From positions 1,984,001 to 2,048,000 of the forward strand of contig OZ241971.1 in NCBI GenBank assembly GCA_965204155.1: 64,000 nt of DNA, read 5' to 3'. Positions 45,144 to 55,209 of this stretch are shown in pieces. The notes under the pieces are model-generated. The model worked only from the letters and a program-made list of their open reading frames with translations. It ran no database searches and was not told the origin of the DNA. This DNA is from UBA6522 sp965204155 (lineage in GTDB: Bacteria > Pseudomonadota > Gammaproteobacteria > Steroidobacterales > Rariloculaceae). The translations under genes and the position numbers were made by a program. Positions within the stretch are counted from its first letter, which is position 1. Each line of letters starts with the position of its first letter.

Positions 45144-46439
45144 TCAGTCGGTTGAGCCGCGCTCCCGCCGGATCGCCCGGTAGCCGATGTCGCGGCGGTA
45201 GTAGACGTCCTTCCAGCCGATGCGCGCGGCTGAGGCGTAGGCGAGTTCGGCTGCGCCAGCGACGGTGTCGCCGAGGCCCACGACGCACAGGACGCGGCCG
45301 CCGCTGGTGAGGATGGCGCCGTTGTATTCGCGCGTTCCGGCGTGGAAAACGAGGGTATCGTCGCCGAAACCGGTGTCCAGGCCGGAGATGGCGGCGCCGG
45401 TGTCGTAGCTGCCGGGATAGCCGCCGCTGGCCATGACCACCCCCAGGGCCGCGCGCGGGTCCCAGTCGACCTGGATGGAGTCCAGCGAGCCGTCGAAGGC
45501 GGCCAGGCACAGTTCGGTGAGGTCGCTGCGCATGCGGGCCAGGACCGGCTGGGTTTCCGGGTCGCCGAACCGGCAGTTGAATTCAAGCACCTTCGGGGTG
45601 CCGTCCGGGTCGATCATCAAACCGGCGTAAAGGAAGCCCCGGTAGGCCATGCCCTCGGCGCTCAGGCCGTTGACAGTGGGGATCATGACTTCTTCCATGA
45701 CCCGGCGGTGCAGTTCCGGCGTCAGGACCGGCGCCGGGGAATAGGCGCCCATGCCGCCGGTGTTGGGACCGCGGTCGCCCTCGTCCCGGGCCTTGTGGTC
45801 CTGCGAACTTGCCAGCGGCACGATGCGGGTATCGTCCACAACCGCGATGAAGCTGGCTTCCTCGCCGCGCAGGAAATCCTCCACCACCACGGTGGCGCCG
45901 GCATCGCCGAAGGTGCGCTGCTCGAGCATGCCCCGTACGGTGCTTTCCGCCTCCTCGAGGGTCTCGGCGATGATCACGCCCTTTCCGGCCGCCAGCCCGT
46001 CCGCCTTGATGACGATGGGCAGGGTGCGGGAACGAATGTACCCGAGCGCGTCGCCGGGTGCGTCGAACGTCTCGTAGGCGGCCGTGGGAATGCCGTGGCG
46101 CGCCAGGAAGGCCTTGGTGAAGGCCTTCGAGCCCTCCAGGCGGGCGGGCGCGGCCCGCGGCCCGAAGCATTTCAGTCCCGCCGCCTCGAAACGGTCGACC
46201 ACGCCGTCCACGAGCGGTTGCTCGGGCCCGACGACGGTCAGGTCGACGCCCTCGGCCTGCGCCAGGATCAGCAGCCCGTCCAGGTCGCCAGCGCCCACGG
46301 CCACGTTGCGGGTCCGCGGTTCCATGGCGGTGCCGGCGTTGCCGGGCGCCGCAAGGATCTCGGAGACGTCCGGCGACTGCGCGAACTTCCACACGAGTGC
46401 ATGTTCACGCCCGCCGCTGCCGATGACCAGGATCTTCAT
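45144..46439 (-). CDS. purD: phosphoribosylamine-glycine ligase
   Basis: The 431-residue ATP-grasp enzyme makes GAR from phosphoribosylamine and glycine in purine synthesis. Signatures: 'MKILVIGSGGREHALVWKFAQSP', 'GPEQPLVDGVVD', 'KADGLAAGKGVIIA', and the family signature 'LEFNCRFGDPETQPVL'. The start overlaps the purH stop by one base (TGATG), so the two are coupled. Confidence 0.96.
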   Translation of the reverse strand: MKILVIGSGGREHALVWKFAQSPDVSEILAAPGNAGTAMEPRTRNVAVGAGDLDGLLILAQAEGVDLTVVGPEQPLVDGVVDRFEAAGLKCFGPRAAPARLEGSKAFTKAFLARHGIPTAAYETFDAPGDALGYIRSRTLPIVIKADGLAAGKGVIIAETLEEAESTVRGMLEQRTFGDAGATVVVEDFLRGEEASFIAVVDDTRIVPLASSQDHKARDEGDRGPNTGGMGAYSPAPVLTPELHRRVMEEVMIPTVNGLSAEGMAYRGFLYAGLMIDPDGTPKVLEFNCRFGDPETQPVLARMRSDLTELCLAAFDGSLDSIQVDWDPRAALGVVMASGGYPGSYDTGAAISGLDTGFGDDTLVFHAGTREYNGAILTSGGRVLCVVGLGDTVAGAAELAYASAARIGWKDVYYRRDIGYRAIRRERGSTD

Positions 46440-47998
46440 CAGTGGCGAAAGTGGCGCATGCCGGTGAATACCATGGCGATGCCGTGCTCATCCGCAGCCG
46501 CGATCACCTCCTCGTCCCGTACGGAGCCCCCCGGCTGAATGACGCAGCCAATGCCATGTTCGGCGGCGATGTCGATGCCGTCCCGGAAGGGGAAGAAGGC
46601 GTCCGATGCCATGGCGGCGCCGGCCAGCGCAAGGTCCTGGTCCGCCGCCTTCATGGCAGCCAGGCGCGCGCTCACCACACGGCTCATCTGGCCTGCGCCC
46701 ACCCCGAGCGTGCGGCCTTCCCGGGCATAGACGATGGCATTGGACTTCACGTACTTGCAGACGATCCAGGCGAACATCAGGTCGTCCATTTCGCTGCTGG
46801 ACGGTGCGCGCCGGGTTACGATCTTCAGCTCCATGTCCTCGGGTATGCCCGGATCCCGCTCCTGCACCAGCAGTCCGCCCGCGGTACTCTGCAGATCCCA
46901 GCCGCTGGAACGGCCGGCGGGCGCGGAAGCGGCCTCCAGCACACGAACATTCTTCTTCGCCGACAGGGTTTCCCGGGCAGCGGGCAGGATTTGCGGTGCG
47001 ACCAGCACGTCCACCAGTTGCCGGTTGACGATACCCTGTGCCGCTTCGCCGTCCAGCGGCCGGTTGAAGGCGATGATGCCGCCGAAGGCGGAGGTGGGAT
47101 CGGTCCCGTAGGCCCGTTCGTATGCAGCCTGCGGCGTGGCGGCGATGGCGGCGCCGCAGGGGTTGGAATGCTTGACGATCACGCAGGCGCACTCCCGGAA
47201 GGCGCCGACGCACTGGACCGCCGTGTCGGCATCGGCCAGGTTGTTGAAGCTCAGCGCCTTGCCCTGTACCTGGCTCGCGGCGGCGATTCCCGTATCTTCG
47301 GCCGCCGGCAGCCGATAGTATGCGGCCCGCTGATGGGGGTTCTCGCCATAACGCAGTTCACGGGCCTTGCTCCCCGCCAGCAGCAGGGTGTCGGGGAACG
47401 GGTCCGCGGAATGGCGGCGCAGGTAGTTGCTGATCAGGATGTCGTAACGGGCCGTGTGGGTGAATGCCTTCGCGGCCAGTTCCCGCCTGAAGCCTTCCGC
47501 CGCGGCGCCGTTCCGAAACGCCGCCAGTACCCGTGCGTAGTCGCCCGGATCGCAAACTACCGTGAGCCGGGCATGGTTCTTGGCCGCTGCGCGCAGCATG
47601 GCCGGCCCGCCCACGTCGATCTGCTCCACGGCGCCTTCCTCGGTGGTGTCCGGGTCGAGGATGGCGGCCTCGAACGGGTAGAGATTGACGACCAGGAGAT
47701 CGATCCAGTCGATGCCGTGTGTTTCAATGGCAGCCTCGTCCACACCGCGCCGTGCCAGCAACCCGCCGTGTACGGCCGGATGAAGCGTCTTGACGCGGCC
47801 GCCCAGAATTTCCGGGAAACCGGTGAGCTCGGAAACCTCCAGCACCTCAAGGCCCGCCGCGCGCAACGTGCGGGCCGTGCCCCCCGTGGAAACCAGCTCG
47901 AACCCGAGGTCCGCCAGCCCCCCGCCAAGACCGGTTACGCCGGTCTTGTCGGAAACGCTGATAAGGGCGCGGCGGGGCCGCGTCGGGCGACCGCTCAT
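46439..47998 (-). CDS. purH: bifunctional AICAR transformylase / IMP cyclohydrolase
   Basis: The 519-residue protein has an N-terminal MGS-like IMP cyclohydrolase domain (ALISVSDKTGV; GGRVKTLHPAVHGG) and an AICAR transformylase domain (LRYGENPHQRAAYY; VIVKHSNPCGAA; DAFFPFRDGID). It carries out the last two steps to IMP. It overlaps fis by four bases and purD by one, forming a fis-purH-purD operon. Confidence 0.97.
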   Translation of the reverse strand: MSGRPTRPRRALISVSDKTGVTGLGGGLADLGFELVSTGGTARTLRAAGLEVLEVSELTGFPEILGGRVKTLHPAVHGGLLARRGVDEAAIETHGIDWIDLLVVNLYPFEAAILDPDTTEEGAVEQIDVGGPAMLRAAAKNHARLTVVCDPGDYARVLAAFRNGAAAEGFRRELAAKAFTHTARYDILISNYLRRHSADPFPDTLLLAGSKARELRYGENPHQRAAYYRLPAAEDTGIAAASQVQGKALSFNNLADADTAVQCVGAFRECACVIVKHSNPCGAAIAATPQAAYERAYGTDPTSAFGGIIAFNRPLDGEAAQGIVNRQLVDVLVAPQILPAARETLSAKKNVRVLEAASAPAGRSSGWDLQSTAGGLLVQERDPGIPEDMELKIVTRRAPSSSEMDDLMFAWIVCKYVKSNAIVYAREGRTLGVGAGQMSRVVSARLAAMKAADQDLALAGAAMASDAFFPFRDGIDIAAEHGIGCVIQPGGSVRDEEVIAAADEHGIAMVFTGMRHFRH

Positions 47999-48345
47999 TC
48001 CTCCAGCAGGTCGTAGTATTTCAGTTTCTTTCGCAAGGTGCCGCGATTGATGCCGAGGATTTTCGCCGCCTGGCTCTTGTTGCCTCCGGCGTAGTCCATG
48101 GCGTTCTTCAATAGCGGCCGCTCGACCTCGCCGATCACCAGTTGGTACAGGTTGGCCGGGTCATGGCCGTTCAGGCTCTTGAGGTATCGCTTGAGAGCCT
48201 TGTCCGTGATTTCGCTTAGCGGCTTCTTCTTGAGTTTCCCCCTGATGGCCGGTTTTTTCTGTTTGCCGATCGGTCTTCTCGCTGGGTATGGCTGTGGGGC
48301 ATCCGGCACTCCCCCGGACGCTTCGAAATGTTCTGAATATGGCAA
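47995..48345 (-). CDS. fis: DNA-binding protein Fis
   Basis: The 116-residue nucleoid protein has the Fis C-terminal helix-turn-helix 'PLLKNAMDYAGGNKSQAAKILGINRGTLRKKLKYYDL'. Its N-terminal part is longer and more basic than E. coli Fis (98 residues), with 'KQKKPAIRGKLKKKPLSEITDKALKRYLKSL'. It bends DNA and regulates stable RNA and other promoters. Usually dusB precedes fis in Gammaproteobacteria; that gene is missing here. Confidence 0.9.
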   Translation of the reverse strand: MPYSEHFEASGGVPDAPQPYPARRPIGKQKKPAIRGKLKKKPLSEITDKALKRYLKSLNGHDPANLYQLVIGEVERPLLKNAMDYAGGNKSQAAKILGINRGTLRKKLKYYDLLEE

Positions 48346-48476
48346 ATGTTCGGATACGAAAACGAGAGCGAATCATATCACGGCGAACGGTCAAGGGAAG
48401 CGATCGCAACGCCTCGTATGCGTCCCGAAAACCGTTTTTCCGGACGATTGAAACGGCGCTCCTGCGGGCGCCGCAG

Positions 48477-49820
48477 CTACTTCAGTCCGAGCCTTTTTTC
48501 CAGGTAGTTTATGTCGGTGCCGCCGGCCTTGAAGGTCGCGTGCTGGCAGATTTCCTGGTGCAGCGGAACATTGGTGCTGATACCCTCCACGACAATCTCG
48601 CTCAGGGCCGTGCTCATCCTCGAGATGGCCGCGGCCCGGCTGTCCCCATGGGCGATCACCTTGGCGACCAGGGAGTCGTAGTAGGGCGGCACGGCATAGC
48701 CACTGTAGAGGTGGCTGTCCACACGGATGCCGGGACCGCCGGGAGGATGCCAGAGGTTCACCGTGCCGGGTGAAGGCATGAACGACTTGGGATCCTCTGC
48801 GTTGATGCGGCATTCGATGGCGTGGCCGGTCCAGCGAACGTCGTCCTGGCTGGCTCCGAGGGGTTCGCCGGCGGCGATCCTGAGCTGGGCCTTGACGATA
48901 TCGAAGCCGGTGATCATTTCGGTCACCGGATGTTCAACCTGGACCCGGGTGTTCATTTCGATGAAGAAGAACTCGCCGTCCTGGTAGAGGAATTCGAACG
49001 TGCCCGCACCCCGATAACCGATCTCCCGGCAGGCCCGGGCGCAGCGCTCGCCCATGCGTTTGCGGGCCTCTTCGGATATCCCCGGCGCAGGCGCCTCCTC
49101 CACCACCTTCTGGTGGCGCCGCTGCATCGAGCAATCCCGTTCGCCCAGATGAATCGCGTTGCCGTGGTTGTCGGCGAGCACCTGGAATTCCACGTGTCTC
49201 GGTTGCTCCAGGTATCGCTCCATGTAGACCTGGTCGCTGCCGAACGCGGCCAACGCCTCGGCCTTCGTGATGGTGATGGCGTGAAACAGGGCGGCTTCGC
49301 TGTTTACCACCCGCATGCCGCGCCCACCGCCGCCTGCGGCGGCCTTGACGATGACCGGGTAGCCGATTTCCCGGGCGCACCGGGCGTTTTCTTCGGCGTC
49401 GTCCGACAGGGGGCCGTCGGAACCGGGGACGCACGGCACGCCCGCCTCCCGCATGGCGCGTATGGCGGAAACCTTGTCGCCCATCAGCCTGATGGTCTCG
49501 GGCTCGGGGCCGATAAAGGTGAATCCGCTCTCCTGAACCCGCTCGGCGAAGCCGGCGTTCTCGGACAGGAACCCGTAACCGGGATGTATGGCCACGGCGT
49601 CGCTCACTTCGGCGGCAGCGATCACCGCCGGCATGTTCAGGTAGCTGTCGGCGGATGGCGGCGGACCGATGCACACCGTCTCGTCCGCCAGCAGCACGTG
49701 TTTCAGCGTGGCATCGGCCGAGGAGTGCACGGCGACGGTCTTGATCCCCAGTTCCCGGCACGCCCGGAGGACTCGAAGGGCGATTTCGCCCCGGTTCGCG
49801 ATAAGGACCTTGTCCAGCAC
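48477..49820 (-). CDS. accC: acetyl-CoA carboxylase, biotin carboxylase subunit
   Basis: The 447-residue ATP-grasp protein carboxylates biotin on AccB. Signatures include 'MLDKVLIANRGEIALRVLRACRELGI', 'PGYGFLSENAGFAE', 'KAAAGGGGRGMRVV' and 'FIEMNTRVQVEHPVTEMITGFDIVK'. The length equals that of typical AccC. It lies 19 bp after accB in one operon. Confidence 0.97.
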   Translation of the reverse strand: MLDKVLIANRGEIALRVLRACRELGIKTVAVHSSADATLKHVLLADETVCIGPPPSADSYLNMPAVIAAAEVSDAVAIHPGYGFLSENAGFAERVQESGFTFIGPEPETIRLMGDKVSAIRAMREAGVPCVPGSDGPLSDDAEENARCAREIGYPVIVKAAAGGGGRGMRVVNSEAALFHAITITKAEALAAFGSDQVYMERYLEQPRHVEFQVLADNHGNAIHLGERDCSMQRRHQKVVEEAPAPGISEEARKRMGERCARACREIGYRGAGTFEFLYQDGEFFFIEMNTRVQVEHPVTEMITGFDIVKAQLRIAAGEPLGASQDDVRWTGHAIECRINAEDPKSFMPSPGTVNLWHPPGGPGIRVDSHLYSGYAVPPYYDSLVAKVIAHGDSRAAAISRMSTALSEIVVEGISTNVPLHQEICQHATFKAGGTDINYLEKRLGLK

Positions 49821-49839
49821 TGGGCTACTCTTCGGTGAG

Positions 49840-50301
49840 CTATTCTTCGATGAGGAACAGGACCTGGCCGAACTCCACCGGGGCGCCGTTCTCCGCGAGG
49901 ATACTCACGACGGTCCCGTCCACGTCGGCTTCGATGGGGTTCATCATCTTCATCGCCTCGACGATGCACAGCGTGTCACCCACTTCGACCCGGGAGCCCA
50001 GGTCGACGAACGGCTTGGCGCCCGGCGCAGGTCCGGAGTAGAAGGTGCCGACCATGGGGGAGGTGACTTCATGGCCGCCGGAAGCTGCCTCCGCCGGGGC
50101 AGTTTCCTGCCGCTCGGCGGCCGAGAGCTCCGTCGCCTGAACAGGTACCTGTGCCGGCGCCGCAGGCTGGGCCGCCGGAGCGCCCGGCGGTGCCGTCAGG
50201 CGCGACATGCGGATGGACTGGTCGCCATCGGAGATTTCGATCTCGGTGATCCCGTGGGATTCCACGAGTTCCATGATCTTCTTGATTTTCCTGACGTCCA
50301 C
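49840..50301 (-). CDS. accB: acetyl-CoA carboxylase, biotin carboxyl carrier protein
   Basis: The 153-residue protein has an N-terminal domain, a Pro/Ala/Gln-rich linker and a biotinyl domain with EAMKMMN, whose Lys is biotinylated. The start is GTG at 50301, with GGAGG (50307-50311) upstream. It lies 11 bp after aroQ. Confidence 0.95.
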   Translation of the reverse strand: MDVRKIKKIMELVESHGITEIEISDGDQSIRMSRLTAPPGAPAAQPAAPAQVPVQATELSAAERQETAPAEAASGGHEVTSPMVGTFYSGPAPGAKPFVDLGSRVEVGDTLCIVEAMKMMNPIEADVDGTVVSILAENGAPVEFGQVLFLIEE

Positions 50302-50312
50302 GAGAGCCTCCT

Positions 50313-50777
50313 TCAGCGGTCCCTGCCGACCCCGGACCGCCGGGCCAGATGACGCAAGGCGGCGATCAGGGCCAGCTCGTAGCTGGCGACACCGAACCCG
50401 GCTACGGTGCCAAGCGCCACGTCGGAGAAGAACGAGCGATGCCTGAAATCCTCCCGCGCAGCAACGTTGGACAGATGGATTTCGATGAACGGTATGCTCA
50501 CTGCCAGCAGCGCATCCCGAAGCGCTATACTGGTGTGGGTGAAGGCCGCCGGATTCAGCAGGATGAGTTCGACCCCTTCGTCCCGGGCCGCGTGAACGCG
50601 CCTGACCAGTTCGTGTTCGGCGTCGCTCTGGTAGCATGCAAGGTCATGGCTCCGCTGTCTGGCCTGTTCGTCCAGGCGCGCCTCGATGTCGGCCAGCGTG
50701 TCGGCGCCGTAGATTTCCGGTTCGCGTTGTCCCAGCAGGCCCAGGTTGGGGCCATTGATCAGAAGCAGACGTGCCAT
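50313..50777 (-). CDS. aroQ: type II 3-dehydroquinate dehydratase
   Basis: The 154-residue enzyme forms 3-dehydroshikimate in the shikimate pathway. The active-site Tyr lies in 'REPEIYG', and 'LLINGPNLGLLGQREP', 'NPAAFTHTSIALRDAL', 'IEIHLSNVAARE' and 'FRHRSFFSDVALGTVAGFG' are typical. The start at 50777 matches the usual N-terminus (MARLLLINGPN). Confidence 0.96.
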   Translation of the reverse strand: MARLLLINGPNLGLLGQREPEIYGADTLADIEARLDEQARQRSHDLACYQSDAEHELVRRVHAARDEGVELILLNPAAFTHTSIALRDALLAVSIPFIEIHLSNVAAREDFRHRSFFSDVALGTVAGFGVASYELALIAALRHLARRSGVGRDR

Positions 50778-50897
50778 TTTTTCACGATCGACGATTTTAG
50801 GCTCTATTTTAGCACAAATCGGCGCACGTTTGTGAAATTTAGCAGGAGATGCCAATGCTCCAATTGCCTGATCGGCAATGATCGGGTGATTCCGGCG

Positions 50898-51491
50898 CTA
50901 GTGCTGCAGTCGCGCCCGGGCAGTATCGATGTCCATTGATCCGGATTCAAGTTCGTTCAGAACCAGGAGGAATTCATTCAGGTGTTCTGCGTGCAGTTCG
51001 CCCCTATGGACGCCCAGGATGCGTTTGTGGCGATCCGCAAATACCGTAAAGGGCAGCACGAAGAACTGGAGCCCGAATTCGGCGGCGGCCTGGATGGCCT
51101 CCAGTTCTCCCACCAGCACCGGGTAGTTGAACTCCATCTCCTCGTCGAATGCCTGCACCGCCTCCAGGTGATCCACGGCGATGCCCACGACCTGCACCTC
51201 GCCGGCCCCGCCATCCTGAAACTCCTTCAGCAGGGGAATCTCGCGCAGGCACGGCGCACACCAGGTGGCCCAGAAGTTGATCAGCAGGGCGTCGCCCTCC
51301 CAGCCATGAATCGAGCGAACCTGCCCGTTGAGGTCCTCGAGCGCAAACTGCGGCAGCGTCTCCACCATGACGAATGCGCCGGCAGGCGTGGTCACGTCCG
51401 ACGAGTTCCCGGGAATCACGGCCCGATAGCCCGCGTAGGCAAGGAGCGCGGCGGCACTGAGCGCCAGCGTCAGCATCGTGGAACGGGCCAT
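50898..51491 (-). CDS. TlpA/ResA-like thioredoxin-fold protein
   Basis: The 197-residue protein has an N-terminal membrane or signal helix (MLTLALSAAALLAYAGY) and a thioredoxin-fold domain with C78-x-x-C81 (FWATWCAPC), so it acts as a periplasmic, membrane-tethered thiol reductase. cis-Pro occurs in 'FFVLPFTVF'. It follows the DsbD-alpha-like gene by about 1 bp, so the two are coupled and may form a reducing pair. Confidence 0.85.
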   Translation of the reverse strand: MARSTMLTLALSAAALLAYAGYRAVIPGNSSDVTTPAGAFVMVETLPQFALEDLNGQVRSIHGWEGDALLINFWATWCAPCLREIPLLKEFQDGGAGEVQVVGIAVDHLEAVQAFDEEMEFNYPVLVGELEAIQAAAEFGLQFFVLPFTVFADRHKRILGVHRGELHAEHLNEFLLVLNELESGSMDIDTARARLQH

Positions 51492-51492
51492 G

Positions 51493-51942
51493 TCACTCAC
51501 CGCCTGCAAGCCTCACGCGTTTTTCCCAGCTTACGGGAAGATAGCAATAACCGATATCGGCACAACCCTGAAGTTCGAGCCGGACCCGCATTTCGTCCAC
51601 CTCACCGGAGCGCCGGTATGGGACCCGGATCTGGAAGTCGCCGCGATAGATCTCCACGGCGCCGAAGAATTCGTCCACGTGCGGGCGGCCCTCGGGAAGC
51701 TCCGGCACGCCGAGCACGATGCCGTCGGTCAGGCTCTCGAAGCCGAAGCGGTGCCGGTACAGGTAGTAACCGTCGGGGACCTGGAAGCTCACGACGACCG
51801 ATCCGGCCTCCGCGAAGGCAATCAGGGGAAAGGCTTCCTCGGGCGGCAGGGGCTCGTCGAACTGGGCGGCCGCGGACGCGGCGACGGCAAACAGGGGGAG
51901 AAGCAGCCGGCGCGCGATGTGCCTTCCGGTCGTGCCTGTCAT
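51493..51942 (-). CDS. stand-alone DsbD N-terminal (alpha) domain protein
   Basis: The 149-residue protein has a signal peptide (RRLLLPLFAVAASAAAQ) and matches the DsbD alpha domain: 'DGYYLYRHRFGF', 'DEFFGAVEIYRGDFQIRVPY', 'LQGCADIGYCYLP'. In full DsbD this domain passes electrons to periplasmic partners. The membrane and gamma domains are absent here, so its electron source must be elsewhere. ATG at 52002, with a strong AGGAG, would add 20 residues; the start region is duplicated. Confidence 0.8.
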   Translation of the reverse strand: MTGTTGRHIARRLLLPLFAVAASAAAQFDEPLPPEEAFPLIAFAEAGSVVVSFQVPDGYYLYRHRFGFESLTDGIVLGVPELPEGRPHVDEFFGAVEIYRGDFQIRVPYRRSGEVDEMRVRLELQGCADIGYCYLPVSWEKRVRLAGGE

Positions 51943-52015
51943 GCGCGAGGTCTCCCAACGCCCGCAGCCTGCGCGCCGCCCTGGACAAGTCGTGCCTGTC
52001 ATGAGCGGGATCTCC
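51929..52015. repeat. 60-bp-period duplication of a start region
   Basis: The 27-bp segments at 51929-51955 and 51989-52015 agree at 24 positions. Each contains a purine-rich ribosome-binding sequence and an ATG followed by codons for TGTT. This gives the DsbD-alpha gene two possible starts, at 51942 and 52002. Confidence 0.85.
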
Positions 52016-52336
52016 TCATGACACCGATTCCACGAGCCAGTCCAGGTATGCCTTCGAACCCTTGCGGACCGGAACCGCGATGACTTCAGGCACGTCGTAA
52101 CTCGACAGCCGGGCGATCGCCCGCTGCAGATCATCGAATCGAGCTTCCGTCGTCTTGATCAACAGCAGGGTTTCCTTGTCGCGTTGCAGCCGGGACTCCC
52201 ACGTATAGGTGGACACGACGCCATCCACCCGGTTGACGCAGGCAGCGAGCCGCTTTTCCACCAGGGCGCCGGCGATTGCGTCCGCTTCGCCCGCGTTTGC
52301 GCAGGTCGTCAGTACCAGAAGCGCGGAAGTGCTCAT
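52016..52336 (-). CDS. cutA: divalent-cation tolerance protein CutA
   Basis: The 106-residue trimeric cytoplasmic protein has the hallmark 'EKRLAACVNRVDGVVSTYTWESRLQRDKETLLLIKTT' and 'PEVIAVPVRKGSKAYLDWL'. Mutants in E. coli affect copper tolerance, but its molecular role is unclear. It is divergent from groES, an arrangement also found in other Gammaproteobacteria. Confidence 0.93.
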   Translation of the reverse strand: MSTSALLVLTTCANAGEADAIAGALVEKRLAACVNRVDGVVSTYTWESRLQRDKETLLLIKTTEARFDDLQRAIARLSSYDVPEVIAVPVRKGSKAYLDWLVESVS

Positions 52337-52567
52337 TGCCGGTCAGGGCGAGCCTGCGGCCCCCGATACGCAATTATCGGTTGGATGGAGCACCCGTCGC
52401 CTCTACAGTACGCCTTTCCGTTCGGAAGCATAGCCGCACCGCCGTCCCGTGTCATTTGTCGGTGATCGCGGCCCAATTGTCTGTTTCCTGCCCGGCCCGA
52501 CCGCTGTTGGGCAACCCGCCGGCTACGGAACCGGTGGGATTTTCTCACCGCACGCGCATCTTGGGTC

Positions 52568-52595
52568 TTGAAATCTGGAAATTCGCCCCTATCAT
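52568..52595 (+). promoter_or_regulatory. sigma-70-type promoter of groESL
   Basis: TTGAAA (52568-52573) and TATCAT (52590-52595) are 16 bp apart. The CIRCE operator starts at the last base of the -10 element, as in HrcA-controlled heat-shock promoters. The remaining 52337-52567 stretch between cutA and this promoter shows no gene. Confidence 0.7.
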
Positions 52596-52621
52596 TAGCA
52601 CTCGTTTCGGCCGAGTGCTAA
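52595..52621. promoter_or_regulatory. CIRCE operator (HrcA site)
   Basis: TTAGCACTC, nine bases, GAGTGCTAA: an exact match to the CIRCE consensus. HrcA binds it and represses groESL until heat shock. hrcA is not in this window. The site lies 66 bp before the groES start. Confidence 0.97.
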
Positions 52622-52686
52622 CAAGTGCAGCGGCGTGAAGGTTTTTTACCAACGTAGTCAACAAGTTAACAAAGGGAGACCCATCA

Positions 52687-52977
52687 ATGAAGATACGTCC
52701 CTTACATGATCGCGTCGTCATCCGGCGCACAGAGGAAGAGCGGACCTCCCCCGGAGGGATCGTGATTCCCGACGCCGCGGCGGAAAAGCCCATCAAGGGC
52801 GAAGTCCTCGCCGTGGGTAACGGGAAGCTGCTGGAAGACGGAAACGTTCGGCCACTCGATCTCAAGGTGGGCGACCAGGTCCTGTTCGGCAAGTACTCCG
52901 GTACCGAGGTCAAGGTGGACGGCGACGAACTGCTGGTGATGCGCGAGGACGACATCATGGCAGTGATCGAGGGCTGA
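52687..52977 (+). CDS. groS: co-chaperonin GroES
   Basis: The 96-residue protein caps the GroEL cavity. It has 'MKIRPLHDRVVIRRTEEE', the mobile loop region 'TSPGGIVIPDAAAEKP', and 'DQVLFGKYSGTEVKVDGDELLVMREDDIMAVIE'. GGGAGAC precedes the ATG. It lies 46 bp before groEL and is under the CIRCE promoter. Confidence 0.98.
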   Translation: MKIRPLHDRVVIRRTEEERTSPGGIVIPDAAAEKPIKGEVLAVGNGKLLEDGNVRPLDLKVGDQVLFGKYSGTEVKVDGDELLVMREDDIMAVIEG

Positions 52978-53023
52978 GGCCCCGCCGCAAGGATTTTTCG
53001 AGAAATCAATCAGGAGACATGAA

Positions 53024-54652
<1,629 letters not shown>

Positions 54653-54695
54653 CCGCGAGCCGCATGGCCGGCCGCCAGCCGGCCAAACGGAAAAG

Positions 54696-54718
54696 CCCCG
54701 CCCCGTGCGGGGTTTTTT
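54696..54718 (+). terminator. rho-independent terminator of groESL
   Basis: CCCCGC and GCGGGG form a perfect 6-bp stem around CCCGT, followed by T6. The group II intron begins only a few bases behind it. Confidence 0.93.
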
Positions 54719-55209
54719 CCATGGTGCGCCAGGCATGGCGCGTAGCGCCGTGACTGGCGCTGTTCCAGTACACGTGGTGGTGGCTGGATGACTTGGTGGT
54801 GAAAGTCCACTGCTGACCCGGCAAGGGGAACAGCTAGCCGAGGACAAGGGTGTCCACCGCGAGGTGGAATCCGAAGGCAGTCTGCGGGCGCGGCAGCGCT
54901 CACGGCAAAACACTGACCCGACGAACAGGAATCGCATATGAGGCAGTCACGCCGGATGAGAAGGCCATGTTCTTCAAAGTCCGATACTTGCACGGAAGGT
55001 GTGGTTGTAGATGCGGCGGGTATAAGTGGGAAGGTCGCGCGTCTTACCCTGGGAGGTCTGTCGATCGGCTGCGTGGAGCAGCGACCGGTTCCGAGAGGGG
55101 CGGGTTCGGATCGGCAGAAGTCAGCCGACGCCGTAGTAGGTGGCTTACCGGTCGCTGAAGGGCTGAACATGGCATACCGCGAGTAGGCGGTGCGTTGGAT
55201 CGAAGTGCG

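Noticed and set aside
54850..55186. Short open frames in the 5' part of the group II intron
   Set aside because: They lie in the structured ribozyme region (domains I-IV) and have no protein-like features.
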